Shown here in pieces: positions 8,601 through 17,425 of a stretch of 64,000 nt of DNA. The notes beneath the pieces are model-generated. The model searched no databases, was not told the DNA's origin, and was given only the letters and a program-made list of their open reading frames with translations. Every line of letters starts with the position of its first letter. The first letter of the stretch is position 1. The translations under genes and the position numbers were made by a program. This stretch comes from Planctomicrobium piriforme. GTDB lineage: Bacteria; Planctomycetota; Planctomycetia; Planctomycetales; Planctomycetaceae. The DNA lies in NCBI RefSeq assembly GCF_900113665.1, contig NZ_FOQD01000006.1, forward strand, positions 253,395 through 317,394, in the 5' to 3' direction.

Positions 8601-8840
8601 GAAGTCACCTTTGGCGGAATCGTGATTGGGACGTTCACCGGCGGCACGAACAAGGTGGCACTGGTGATCACCTTTAATGCCAGCACGACGCCGGCGGCCG
8701 TGCAGGCTCTCGTCCGGAATCTACAGTTCAAAAATATGGCCGCCGCACCCTCGACATTGCCCCGCAATGTGCGAGTACTCCTGACCGATGGTGACAACGG
8801 CACGAGCGCCGCCGTGAACAAGACAATCACCTTCGGGTGA
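5700..8840 (+). CDS. Large LEPR-XLL-type surface/secreted protein with two PPC domains and cadherin-like modules
   Basis: This protein has 1046 residues. The N-terminus (MVGSNWLQRV, a basic stretch, then VEFLEARTLLAG at about 39-50) matches three other proteins in this window and the planctomycete LEPR-XLL sorting-type motif. A lectin-like beta region follows at about 50-230 (GWYIDDVLVIG). Two pre-peptidase C-terminal (PPC) domains lie at about 235-355 and 360-485 (DLYSFTAQAGQSLSFDI and DMFAVTAKAGQTLAFDV). A 155-residue module comes next, then a cadherin-like repeat (about 650-742), then two more 155-residue modules that end exactly at the C-terminus (DGDNGTSAAVNKTITFG). No enzyme domain was recognised. 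It is probably an adhesin or cell-surface structural protein. The start was chosen by homology to the other three N-termini. Confidence 0.85.
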   Translation: MVGSNWLQRVAVRMGVRVGAGGHRRRAGCPASFLEHPARVEFLEARTLLAGLPIFEADFGDGNGAPSADGFEKQSLGDLWHVSTGHRDAPGHSGPFSLYYGKNEGDNGGGTYDTGAANAGSVILSGVSVPVEGALLSFKSLVEREPTANTIGADRLKVLISTDDGVNFLDQGLDFPSSTNGLFLQFGVDLSAFAGQTIQLQFSFDTVDASNNNFEGWYIDDVLVIGNDLDDQMGEDIPVAIGSTTSGVIDTHSDVDLYSFTAQAGQSLSFDIDRPDTALDSWLRLFDAAGNEITFNDDAPGPGEVHSGESYLEHTFTADGTYYVGVSGFENKDYDVLTGLGDIDVGVMGDYTLTIKDFDPDDQISEATSLGVNGITFGEIRKFDDVDMFAVTAKAGQTLAFDVDRPVDSTIDSYLRLFDAAGNPLAQNNDAAAPGESTPTKDSFFEFTFPLSGTYYVAVSGNGNISYDPVTGENDSFGLPGSYALSVFNLSPDIGSFGADVTFTENDAPVRFAAAATVSALFNPTFDGGALTASLTSGGQAGLVLSILPGGGGANAVSVTGNEVRVNNVLIGSFTGGAAGQPLVVTLNANANPARIQALLRRFAVGSNSETLVTATHTLNVTLDDGQGHASPIVGKNVNVIGVNDPPSDLLFSSTSVAENLPAGTVVATLTPVDLDTTSGFFFLLETPAGTTDGVEFEIVGRKLRTKSSFNFEAKSSYSFVISVSDGFGGASFPVTINVTNVNEAPVLGEISGSTGYTENAAPVVIAPAATVADVDSPNFEGGKLTVSITANKQSTDVLSIKTSAALTITNGNEIRLNGVLLGTFTGGTQNVGLTITLTANATVGRTQNLLRNIAFSSTSENPSTLPRTLQFKLSDGDNATSAALTKTVNLTAVNDAPVVSGFDGSVAYVGPSAVILDNNAVVTDVDSANFSGGKLTVSLTFNTQGSDLLSIRNQGTGAGQIGVSGAEVTFGGIVIGTFTGGTNKVALVITFNASTTPAAVQALVRNLQFKNMAAAPSTLPRNVRVLLTDGDNGTSAAVNKTITFG

Positions 8841-9016
8841 GTCTGGCGTCGAGGACAATTGTCTCGAAAGAGAGACTCTTTTTAGCCCCAATGTCGTGGC
8901 TTCTGGTCTGCACAGAACGCAGTTCCGCTTGCGAGATCGAATCGTAAATGATTATTTTTGAAGGCCGCACTCGTTGATACAAAACTGAATGGGCCTTTAG
9001 AGTTGAAAGCGGGCAG

Positions 9017-10048
9017 ATGGCTTCCCTGGGCAGGAGGGCGGGCTTTACGTTAATTGAGTTGCTGGTGGTCGTGGCGATTGTGGCGGTGCTGGTTGGCTTG
9101 TTGTTACCGGCTGTGCAGACCGCCAGAGAAGCGGCGCGGCGGATGCAGTGCCGGAACAATCTCAAGCAGCTGGGACTGGCGCTGCACAATTATCAGGAAG
9201 TGCATGGCGTCTTTCCCCGCGTCTGTTTCCAGGGATCGGGCAGCGTCTCTGGCTGGCAGGGATTCAGCGTCCACACGATGCTGTTGCCGCAACTGGATCA
9301 AGCGGCGCTTTACAATCAGTTGAACCTGAATCTGACGTTCACCACCGGGTCGAACGGTACGCTCAAAAACACGCCGATTGCGGCTTTTTTGTGTCCTTCG
9401 GATCTCGGGGGACAACAAGTCAAAGGAGCCGGGAATAATTATGTCGTCAGCGGTGGACCATCGCTGATGATGATTTCTCCGACGCCGGGCTTCGGAATTG
9501 GCGGTTCGCCTGGAACTCAGATCGCCGATGCTGACCAGATTGGAATGTTCAATATCCGGCGAAACGTCGGGATGCAGGATCTGCTCGACGGTACTTCTAA
9601 TGTCATGGCGGCATCAGAAGGGATTATTGGCGACGGCATCACGACGGCCTATCGTCTCGGTGATCATGTGCGGAACACCGCCTTCCCGTCCGGAATGCCG
9701 AATACCTTCGCGACGGCGGCTCAGCTTGATGCTTATGGAGTGAGCTGCTTAGCCGGGTCGGCGACACACTATAGCGACCCGCATAAAGAGTGGATCAACG
9801 GCATGCCGTCTCAGACGGCGTTCAATTCACTCAACCGGCCGAACTCGACGAACCCCGATTGCCATGAATGCACCACTTGCGGGTGGTATGACAGCCGCGG
9901 CGTGTGGAATGCCCGTAGCCGGCACACTGGCGGCGTGAGCGTGCTACTGGGGGACGGTGCCGTGCGGTTTGTCGGCGATTCGACCGACCTGTTGACCTGG
10001 CAACGGCTGGGAGCGATTGCGGATGGGAACCCGCTGGGAGAGTTTTGA
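9017..10048 (+). CDS. DUF1559 family protein with type IV prepilin-like N-terminus
   Basis: This 343-residue protein has a classic prepilin cleavage and helix motif right after a short basic leader: GFTLIELLVVVAIVAVL at about 9-25. It is cut by a prepilin peptidase between Gly and Phe, and the helix anchors or assembles the protein. The segment AVQTAREAARRMQCRNNLKQ and the C-terminal H-x-DG region (SRHTGGVSVLLGDGAVRFV) define DUF1559, a family greatly expanded in planctomycetes. The secreted body resembles type II secretion pseudopilins, but its exact function is unknown. No secretion genes lie nearby. The ATG at 9017 puts the cleavage motif at the usual distance. Confidence 0.92.
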   Translation: MASLGRRAGFTLIELLVVVAIVAVLVGLLLPAVQTAREAARRMQCRNNLKQLGLALHNYQEVHGVFPRVCFQGSGSVSGWQGFSVHTMLLPQLDQAALYNQLNLNLTFTTGSNGTLKNTPIAAFLCPSDLGGQQVKGAGNNYVVSGGPSLMMISPTPGFGIGGSPGTQIADADQIGMFNIRRNVGMQDLLDGTSNVMAASEGIIGDGITTAYRLGDHVRNTAFPSGMPNTFATAAQLDAYGVSCLAGSATHYSDPHKEWINGMPSQTAFNSLNRPNSTNPDCHECTTCGWYDSRGVWNARSRHTGGVSVLLGDGAVRFVGDSTDLLTWQRLGAIADGNPLGEF

Positions 10049-10070
10049 GAGTCGCCGATCGGGGCGAGAA

Positions 10071-10202
10071 AATTCAAATCTCAAGCACCAAATTCCAAAC
10101 AAATCTCAATGCTCAAAAACTTAAAAGGGCAGAAACAAAAGCATTGTTTCGGTCATTGAGATTTTGAATTTGTTTGAGCTTTGGTGCTTGGGATTTGGAA
10201 CT
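10071..10202. repeat. AT-rich inverted-repeat element A, copy 2
   Basis: Left arm CAAATCTCAAGCACCAAATT, right arm TTTGGTGCTTGGGATTTGG, with a further paired block CAAATCTCAATG / CATTGAGATTTTG inside. It fills the convergent gap after the DUF1559 gene, ahead of a terminator hairpin. Confidence 0.8.
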
Positions 10203-10228
10203 TCCCCTCCTTTGTTTATCAAAGTAGA

Positions 10229-10260
10229 AAAGCCACGCACGGCTTGCCGTGCGTGGCTTT
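10229..10260. terminator. Strong bidirectional hairpin terminator
   Basis: A perfect 14-bp stem, AAAGCCACGCACGG / CCGTGCGTGGCTTT, with a CTTG tetraloop. It is flanked by A and T runs that give T tracts on both strands. It lies 22 nt beyond the stop of the minus-strand isomerase-like gene and also downstream of the DUF1559 gene. Confidence 0.85.
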
Positions 10261-10281
10261 GAAATGGATTGACGCGAGCAA

Positions 10282-11307
<1,026 letters not shown>

Positions 11308-11423
11308 CAGATTTCCCCTGACAACAGCGCGAGCAGAGATCGAAAATGTGAGATCGCCAGCATCGTCAAAATCGGGACGTTTGTCGACTGTTCGCGCCTG
11401 CGGCGGTTGTCAGCGGTCAGCTT

Positions 11424-12077
11424 TCAGCGATCGGCAGGGGAGACGGCATAGGCGCCGATCAGCGGGACGAAGCGGAAGCTGCCGAGTTCTCGTTTTTTCA
11501 GTTCCGTGCCGGTTTTGGTGAACAGCGTCATCGTCTGGGCGTCGGACCAGTTGACGAGCGGAATCAGGATGCGACCGCCGGGTTTGAGTTGAGCGGCATA
11601 GGCCGGTGGGAGGGTCTGGCCGGCCGCGGTGACGCAGATGGCGTCGTAGGGAGCGTGTTCCGGCAGGCCGGAAGTGCCGTCGCCGACGAAGACCCGGACA
11701 TTCGAATAACCGAGCTGTTTGAGTCGCTCGCGGGCCTGGCTGGCGAGTTCGGGGATGCGTTCAATGGTGTCGACTCTCTTTGCCAGCCGGGAGAGGACCG
11801 CAGCGCCATACCCTGAGCCGGTTCCGATTTCGAGAACGACGTCCTCCGATTTCAATCTCAATGCCTGCGCCATGAAAGCGACGGTGTAGGGTTGAGAAAT
11901 TGTCTGGTGGTGTTCGAGAGGCAGGGCCGAATCGTTGTAGGCAGACTGCTGTTGAGCCAGTTGCACGAACTGCTCGCGAGGGACTGCGGCCATGGCGTCG
12001 AGGACGCGCGGATCGTCGATGTGACGGGTTTCCAGTTGCTCGGCCACCATTTGTTGCCGCTGGTTGACGAATGTCAT
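11424..12077 (-). CDS. pcm: Protein-L-isoaspartate O-methyltransferase
   Basis: This SAM-dependent enzyme methylates isoaspartyl residues in aged proteins so they can return to normal aspartate. From the ATG at 12077 it is 217 residues, the usual size. It shows ETRHIDDPRVLDAMAAVPR, the isoaspartate-binding QTISQPYTVAFMAQAL, and SAM motif I VLEIGTGSGYGAAVLS. A longer frame reaches 12188. The 12077 start is preferred because GGAGG sits 7 nt upstream and the N-terminus matches the family. It is transcribed away from pyc, with a repeat-containing gap of about 360 nt between them. Confidence 0.94.
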   Translation of the reverse strand: MTFVNQRQQMVAEQLETRHIDDPRVLDAMAAVPREQFVQLAQQQSAYNDSALPLEHHQTISQPYTVAFMAQALRLKSEDVVLEIGTGSGYGAAVLSRLAKRVDTIERIPELASQARERLKQLGYSNVRVFVGDGTSGLPEHAPYDAICVTAAGQTLPPAYAAQLKPGGRILIPLVNWSDAQTMTLFTKTGTELKKRELGSFRFVPLIGAYAVSPADR

Positions 12078-12201
12078 GGGCGACCTCCAGGTCTGAGGTG
12101 CGAACCGCCGCTTGAGAAAGCCGGACTTTGGATGGGAATCTGCCTTCATCATCTTGTGGGAATGCAGGAAGTCAAATCGCCTGAACACGAGGTGAGTCGA
12201 A

Positions 12202-12276
12202 AGAACCGTGGGCTAATGCCCAGCGGCTGATTGGCTGCTCTCGGTAGCAGACGTCCGAGTTTGGTTGCTTTGATCG
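12202..12276. repeat. Repeat C, copy 1
   Basis: This shares the core ACCGTGGGCTAA(T/C)GCCCAGC, followed by GGCTGATTGG, and a trailing GTTTGGTTG...TTGAT with 30610-30691. The core can form a short GGGCTAATGCCC hairpin. It lies in the divergent pcm/pyc spacer. Confidence 0.6.
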
Positions 12277-12441
12277 AAGGGGAACGCCAGAGGGCAACCT
12301 GAGCACTGGCGACTTGTGACGGGCGAGCGCTCGCGGTACTTTGCCAGAGCATTCTGAAGTCCATGTTCCAGCGTCCGTTTCACGTCCAATTCGGCATCAC
12401 CCCCAGCGCTCAATGGGCCGGGTGACGAACTCGATCAAACC

Positions 12442-15400
12442 ATGAAAAAATTCCAGAAGCTGCTCGTCGCCAATCGCAGTGAAATCGCCATTCGCGTGTT
12501 CCGCACGGCCTCGGAACTGGAGATCCGCACTGTCGCAATCTACGCCTATGAAGACCGTTTCGCTCTGCATCGCTTCAAGGCGGACGAAGCGTATCAGGTC
12601 GGAAAGCCGGGCGAGCCGATCCGTTCCTACCTGGATATTCCCTCGATCATCGCCGTCGCGAAAGAAGTCGGCGTCGACGCCATTCATCCTGGCTACGGGT
12701 TCCTCTCTGAAAAGCCGGAATTCGCGGCGGCTTGTGAAGCGGCTGGAATCACGTTTGTCGGGCCGCGCGTGGACCTGTTGGAAAATCTCGGCGACAAGAC
12801 CGCTGCCCGACGGATTGCAGTGCAAGCGCAGGTGCCGGTGCTGGCAGGCACCGAGAACCCGTTGAAGGATGCCGAGGAAGGCCTGCAACTGGCCGCCGGA
12901 CTGGGGTATCCCGTGATGTTGAAAGCGGCGCATGGAGGAGGCGGTCGCGGGATGCGAATCGTCGAATCGGAAGATCAACTGGCGGGAGCGTATGAGTCCG
13001 CCAGGCAGGAGTCGCTGACGGCGTTTGGCAGTCCCGACATCTTTATTGAGAAGTACATTCGCCACGCCCGGCACATCGAAGTGCAATTGCTGGGGGATCA
13101 GCACGGGAATCTGGTGCATTTGTACGAGCGCGATTGCTCGGTGCAACGGCGGCATCAGAAGGTGATCGAAATCGCGCCGGCGGTGAATCTCGATCCGGCC
13201 GTGCGCGATGCCATCTGCGAAGCGGCGCTCGCCATTGGGCGGCAGGTCAATTACCAGAACGCCGGGACCGTCGAATTCCTCGTGGATGCCGAGACGCAGA
13301 AGTTCTTCTTCATTGAGGTGAATCCACGCATTCAGGTGGAACACACGGTCACGGAAGAGGTGACCGGGATTGATATCGTTCGGTCGCAGATCATGGTGGC
13401 TCAAGGCGCCCGACTGGATGATCCTGAAATCGGCATCACGTCGCAGAGCAACGTCAAGGTGAACGGCTACGCTCTGCAATGCCGAGTTACAACGGAAGAC
13501 CCGGCCAATAACTTCGTGCCGGATTACGGTCGCATTGCGCATTATCGCTCGGCCAGCGGGATGGGAATTCGTCTCGACGCCGGAACCGCATTCTCAGGTG
13601 CGTTCGTGCATCCTTACTACGACTCGCTGATGGTGAAGGTCTCTGCCCGAGGGCGACGGTTCTCGGAAGCGGCGCGGCGGATGGACCGGTGCCTGCGCGA
13701 GTTTCGCGTGCGGGGTGTGAAGACGAACATTCCGTTCTTGCTGAACGTCTTGAACCATCCTGATTTTCTGGCGGGTCGCTGCACGACCACTTTCATCGAT
13801 CAGACGCCTTCGCTGTTCGACTTCCCTCGCCGTCGCGATCGTGCGACCCGAATTCTGCGTTATATCGGCGAGACGATTGTGAACGGGAATCCGCTGGTGA
13901 AGGGGCGGCCTGTGGCGACCAGACGCCTGCCTGCCCCGTTGCCGAAGTACGACGTCACGCAGCCCCGTCCGGCGGGTTCGCGCGACAAGTTCAAAGAACT
14001 GGGGGCTGAGAAGTTTTCGCAGTGGATCAAGGACCAGCAGCGGCTGCTGATTACCGACACGACGTTTCGCGACGCCCATCAGTCGCTGCATGCGACGCGA
14101 TTCCGCACGTATGACATGCTGAAAGTGGTGGAAGCGTACTCGTACCTGTTGCCGGAACTGTTCTCGCTTGAGATGTGGGGCGGGGCGACGTTCGATACTT
14201 CAATGCGATTTTTGAAGGAGTGTCCCTGGGAACGTCTGGCGCGGATGCGGGAGCAGTGCCCGAACATTCTGTTTCAGATGCTGCTGCGGGCGTCGAGCGC
14301 GGTGGGGTATTCGAACTTCCCGGATAACCTCGTGAAGAACTTTGTGAAAGAGGCGGCCGCGGCAGGGAACGACATCTTCCGCGTGTTCGACGCCCTGAAC
14401 TGGGCCGACAACATGCAGGTGGCGATCGAAGCGGTGTGCGAGTCAGGCGGCATCTGCGAAGCGGCCATCTGCTACACCGGCGATCTACTGAATCCCAATC
14501 GCACCAAGTACGACCTGAAGTATTACATCACTCTGGCGAAGCAGTTGGAGAAGATGGGGTCGCACATTCTGGCGATCAAGGACATGGCGGGTCTGTGTAA
14601 GCCGGAGGCGGCCGAGATTCTGGTCAAAGCCCTGAAGCAGGAAGTGGGACTGCCTATTCATTTCCACACGCACGATACGGCGGGGATTCAGGCGGCATCG
14701 CTGCTGTTGGCTTCCAAGGCCGGCGTGGATGTGGTCGATGCGGCGATGGCTCCGATGTCAGGTGGAACGTCGCAGGTGAACCTCAACACGCTGTGCGAGT
14801 CGCTCCGCAATCAGCCGCGTGATACCGGACTCGATTCCCGCGAACTCGACGGCATGGCGGAATACTGGCGCGTGGTCCGCGAGTTCTACATGCCTTTTGA
14901 GAGCGTGGTGCTGCCAGGCACGGCGGATCTGTACAACCATGAAATGCCTGGGGGACAGTACACCAACCTGTTCGAACAGGCCCGGGCATTGGGGATGGCC
15001 GATCGCTGGAGCGAGATCTGCAAGGCCTACGCCGACGTGAACCAGATGTTCGGCGATATCGTGAAGGTGACGCCAACCTCGAAAGCGGTAGGCGATATGG
15101 CGCTGTTCATGGTCGCCAATGAACTCACCCCGGCTGACCTGCTGGCGAGCGAGCGCGAACTGGCGTTCCCTGAATCGGTCATCGATCTCATCAGCGGGGC
15201 GATGGGCCAGCCGCCGGGCGGATTCCCGGAAGCCGTGCAGAAGCGAATCCTAAAAGACAAGAAGCCGTTTGAAGGACGGCCTGGCGCGACATTGCCGCCC
15301 ATCGATTTCAAAGCCGCGGCTCAGAAGATGGTGCCGATCCTCGGTCGCGAGCCGACCGAGCGCGAGCTGCTGAGCTGGGTGATGTACCCCGGCGTGTTCA

Positions 15401-15885
15401 AGGACTACGCCAAGCACCGTCAGGATTACGGCGACACCAGCGTGCTGCCGACGCCGGTCTTCTTCTTCGGCATGCAGTCCGGAGAAGAGTTCGCCTCGGA
15501 CATCGAGCCGGGCAAAACGCTGTTCATCAAATTCCTGGCGACCGGCAGCCCGCACCCTGACGGCACTCGGACCGTGTTCTTCGAATTGAACGGCCAGCCT
15601 CGCGATGTGACGATCGACGACCGCTCGGTCGAATCGACGATTCAGAAGAACATCAAAGCCGACACGACCAACCCGAGCCACATCGCCGCGAGCATGCCAG
15701 GCATGGTGGTGAGCGTCGTCGTCCAGGCGGGCGACAAGGTGAAGAAGGGCCAAAAGATGCTGGTGGTCGAAGCCATGAAGATGCAAACGACCCTGAACGC
15801 CGACCGCGAAGGAACAATCGGCCAGCTTCTGGTCAAAGCCGGTACCCAGGTGGCGACAGGGGATTTGCTGTTGACGATTGAGTAA
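12442..15885 (+). CDS. pyc: Pyruvate carboxylase
   Basis: This 1147-residue single-chain enzyme carboxylates pyruvate to oxaloacetate to refill the TCA cycle. The biotin carboxylase domain covers about 1-450 (FQKLLVANRSEIAIRVFR, HPGYGFLSE, ATP loop AAHGGGGRGMRIV, FIEVNPRIQVEHTVTEE). The carboxyltransferase covers about 530-810 (TDTTFRDAHQSLHATRFRT, LEMWGGATFDTSMRFL, HFHTHDT). The conserved PYC/OADA region follows. The biotinyl domain at the C-terminus carries the modified lysine in VVEAMKMQT. Length and domain order are standard for the single-chain form. A structured repeat (element B) starts 2 nt after the TAA. Confidence 0.97.
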   Translation: MKKFQKLLVANRSEIAIRVFRTASELEIRTVAIYAYEDRFALHRFKADEAYQVGKPGEPIRSYLDIPSIIAVAKEVGVDAIHPGYGFLSEKPEFAAACEAAGITFVGPRVDLLENLGDKTAARRIAVQAQVPVLAGTENPLKDAEEGLQLAAGLGYPVMLKAAHGGGGRGMRIVESEDQLAGAYESARQESLTAFGSPDIFIEKYIRHARHIEVQLLGDQHGNLVHLYERDCSVQRRHQKVIEIAPAVNLDPAVRDAICEAALAIGRQVNYQNAGTVEFLVDAETQKFFFIEVNPRIQVEHTVTEEVTGIDIVRSQIMVAQGARLDDPEIGITSQSNVKVNGYALQCRVTTEDPANNFVPDYGRIAHYRSASGMGIRLDAGTAFSGAFVHPYYDSLMVKVSARGRRFSEAARRMDRCLREFRVRGVKTNIPFLLNVLNHPDFLAGRCTTTFIDQTPSLFDFPRRRDRATRILRYIGETIVNGNPLVKGRPVATRRLPAPLPKYDVTQPRPAGSRDKFKELGAEKFSQWIKDQQRLLITDTTFRDAHQSLHATRFRTYDMLKVVEAYSYLLPELFSLEMWGGATFDTSMRFLKECPWERLARMREQCPNILFQMLLRASSAVGYSNFPDNLVKNFVKEAAAAGNDIFRVFDALNWADNMQVAIEAVCESGGICEAAICYTGDLLNPNRTKYDLKYYITLAKQLEKMGSHILAIKDMAGLCKPEAAEILVKALKQEVGLPIHFHTHDTAGIQAASLLLASKAGVDVVDAAMAPMSGGTSQVNLNTLCESLRNQPRDTGLDSRELDGMAEYWRVVREFYMPFESVVLPGTADLYNHEMPGGQYTNLFEQARALGMADRWSEICKAYADVNQMFGDIVKVTPTSKAVGDMALFMVANELTPADLLASERELAFPESVIDLISGAMGQPPGGFPEAVQKRILKDKKPFEGRPGATLPPIDFKAAAQKMVPILGREPTERELLSWVMYPGVFKDYAKHRQDYGDTSVLPTPVFFFGMQSGEEFASDIEPGKTLFIKFLATGSPHPDGTRTVFFELNGQPRDVTIDDRSVESTIQKNIKADTTNPSHIAASMPGMVVSVVVQAGDKVKKGQKMLVVEAMKMQTTLNADREGTIGQLLVKAGTQVATGDLLLTIE

Positions 15886-15887
15886 AC

Positions 15888-15976
15888 GAGCAGCTTGCTC
15901 GACCGGGTGCAGGCGAATGGACGGGGCTAACTGGATGAACACCGCAATTATCGCCTGCGGGACGCTGATCATCTAA
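15888..15976 (+). repeat. Structured 3' element B, copy 1 (after pyc)
   Basis: It opens with the mini-hairpin GAGCAGCTTGCTC (15888-15900), then ACCGGGTGCAGG. It has an outer stem GCAGGCGA / TCGCCTGC around a weaker inner CGG...CCG pairing. It lies 2 nt after the pyc stop codon in the sense direction. The other three copies are equally close to stop codons. Confidence 0.75.
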
Positions 15977-16012
15977 GATGGAGTTCGGAGCGGGAGCAGT
16001 TTGAGGCGAGCG

Positions 16013-16252
16013 ATGGATGCATTCGTCGAATCAGAAAATTTGAAGAAACCGCGGCCGAATCATCTGCGGACGATGGAAATTCTGCGCAGTCTTACGCCCC
16101 AGCAGAAGCTGGCTCAGATCTTCAAACTGAATGAACGCACACTGAACCTGATGAAGATTGGCCTGCGTCGTCGCTTTCCCAATCTGGACGAGGCAGCCCT
16201 GCACCAGGTCTATCTGCAAATGCGAGCGCGATGTCACAACAGAAACTACTGA
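16013..16252 (+). CDS. Small conserved-type protein of unknown function
   Basis: A 79-residue, charged, mostly helical protein. The segment MEILRSLTPQQKLAQIFKLN, followed by a basic LRRRFPNLDEAALHQVYL region, resembles small conserved proteins seen in planctomycetes and cyanobacteria. I recognise the pattern but no assigned function. The ATG at 16013 is preferred over the upstream TTG at 16001 because GAGGCGAG precedes it. No signal peptide or cysteine motif is present apart from one Cys near the C-terminus. It is followed by the restriction-modification island. Confidence 0.65.
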   Translation: MDAFVESENLKKPRPNHLRTMEILRSLTPQQKLAQIFKLNERTLNLMKIGLRRRFPNLDEAALHQVYLQMRARCHNRNY

Positions 16253-16351
16253 CGACTGAGTGAAATATATGCAATTGAATCAGTTTCACACATAGCACAA
16301 CTGGGTCGAGTGACTTTTGTCCGTTCCAGCATCAAAATGCAAAGGGTTGCA

Positions 16352-17344
16352 TCAGGTAGTTGAGGAGTTGCCCAGAAACTCGTCTAAGCGAGATGCCAAA
16401 GAACTGCTTTTTTCAACTTGATTAACGTAATAAACCAAGGAGGCAACGGCTGTTCGCTGCTTCATTGAATCCCATAACTCGACGATTCTTTGCATAGATT
16501 TCAGGTCTACGGCGTGAACTCCTTGCTGCTCCAATTGACCGTAAGCTGCGTCATCAAATTTTAAAGCGAAAACGATGCCGATCGCATTTCGAGCTCGAAC
16601 CGCATTTGCAAATCCAGCTACACTTGAAACGTACTTTGATGTGAAATGAAATTGTTTAACTTCTGCGCTGATGGCAAGTCGATTTCCTTCCCAGCCGTCA
16701 ATGTCGCCAATTCGTTGAAGGCGTTTACTTCCTGTTCGCACCTTGTCGATTTCGATCTGTAGGTGAGGATTGTCGGCTCGCAAGAATCCAAATGCAATGC
16801 CTTGAAATGCCGCTCCGGTCTTTTCTCCGCTTCTTGAACTTAAATCGAAATTTGCCAAAATGAGTTGAAACTGCGGCGATTCAGCTGGCAGGCTTCCCGG
16901 CAGGAATGCATGACTTGGCAGCTTGTCCAGGACGAATCTGCAAGTCATTTCGCGAAGCGACTCCAATTCAGTTAAAGAATAGGTACATAAAGCATCGAGC
17001 CAAGTGGTGTAATCTGCCCACGCCTGCGTTGCATGGGGAGCGCAGCTCGGGTGATCGAATCGCTTGTGTTCCGCTCGAAAATAAAGTTCAACGTTGTTGT
17101 AGAATGGTCGCAGGCTGAGGCTCTCTCCTTCTGTCGTCTTTACTCGCAAGGTATTGATGTGCTTTCCGCTTTTCGTTTTCTTTAGTCTTGGGAATCGCTT
17201 TAAAAACCCTTCGAACCCTTTGAGCTTCTGGTTTGGCACATTCAGTTTGACGAAGAAGTCGATGAATGCAACAAGAAGTCCGGCGGAGAACTGTCGGTCT
17301 TCGAAGCCACTAGCCATGTCGTTGTACAGTTCCTTTGGCTTCAT
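16352..17344 (-). CDS. Probable type II restriction endonuclease (PD-(D/E)XK type, possibly SacI-like)
   Basis: This 330-residue protein is divergent from an adjacent C5 cytosine methyltransferase, the normal layout of a type II restriction-modification system. The likely catalytic core is GDIDGWEGNRLAISAEVKQF at about 215-234, where the Asp residues and the E-x-K of AEVKQ match a PD-(D/E)XK nuclease. An upstream block (TGAAFQGIAFGFLRADNPHLQ, then KVRTGSKRLQRIG) brings to mind the SacI restriction enzyme family, but this is from memory and tentative. The DNA is visibly more AT-rich than its neighbours, in keeping with horizontal transfer. The recognition site cannot be read from sequence alone. 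Confidence 0.72.
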   Translation of the reverse strand: MKPKELYNDMASGFEDRQFSAGLLVAFIDFFVKLNVPNQKLKGFEGFLKRFPRLKKTKSGKHINTLRVKTTEGESLSLRPFYNNVELYFRAEHKRFDHPSCAPHATQAWADYTTWLDALCTYSLTELESLREMTCRFVLDKLPSHAFLPGSLPAESPQFQLILANFDLSSRSGEKTGAAFQGIAFGFLRADNPHLQIEIDKVRTGSKRLQRIGDIDGWEGNRLAISAEVKQFHFTSKYVSSVAGFANAVRARNAIGIVFALKFDDAAYGQLEQQGVHAVDLKSMQRIVELWDSMKQRTAVASLVYYVNQVEKSSSLASRLDEFLGNSSTT

Positions 17345-17425
17345 GAAGCGATCTTTTCTTTAGGTGGGGGTTGCGTTTTTTGAAAATCAACCGGAATGAT
17401 GCCGCTTGACGTCAATTGAATTGGG

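Noticed and set aside
12397..13542. Long minus-strand ORF (381 codons) opposite the pyc biotin carboxylase domain
   Set aside because: It is the antisense shadow of a conserved, GC-rich gene. The translation has no recognisable domain and pyc on the other strand is certain.
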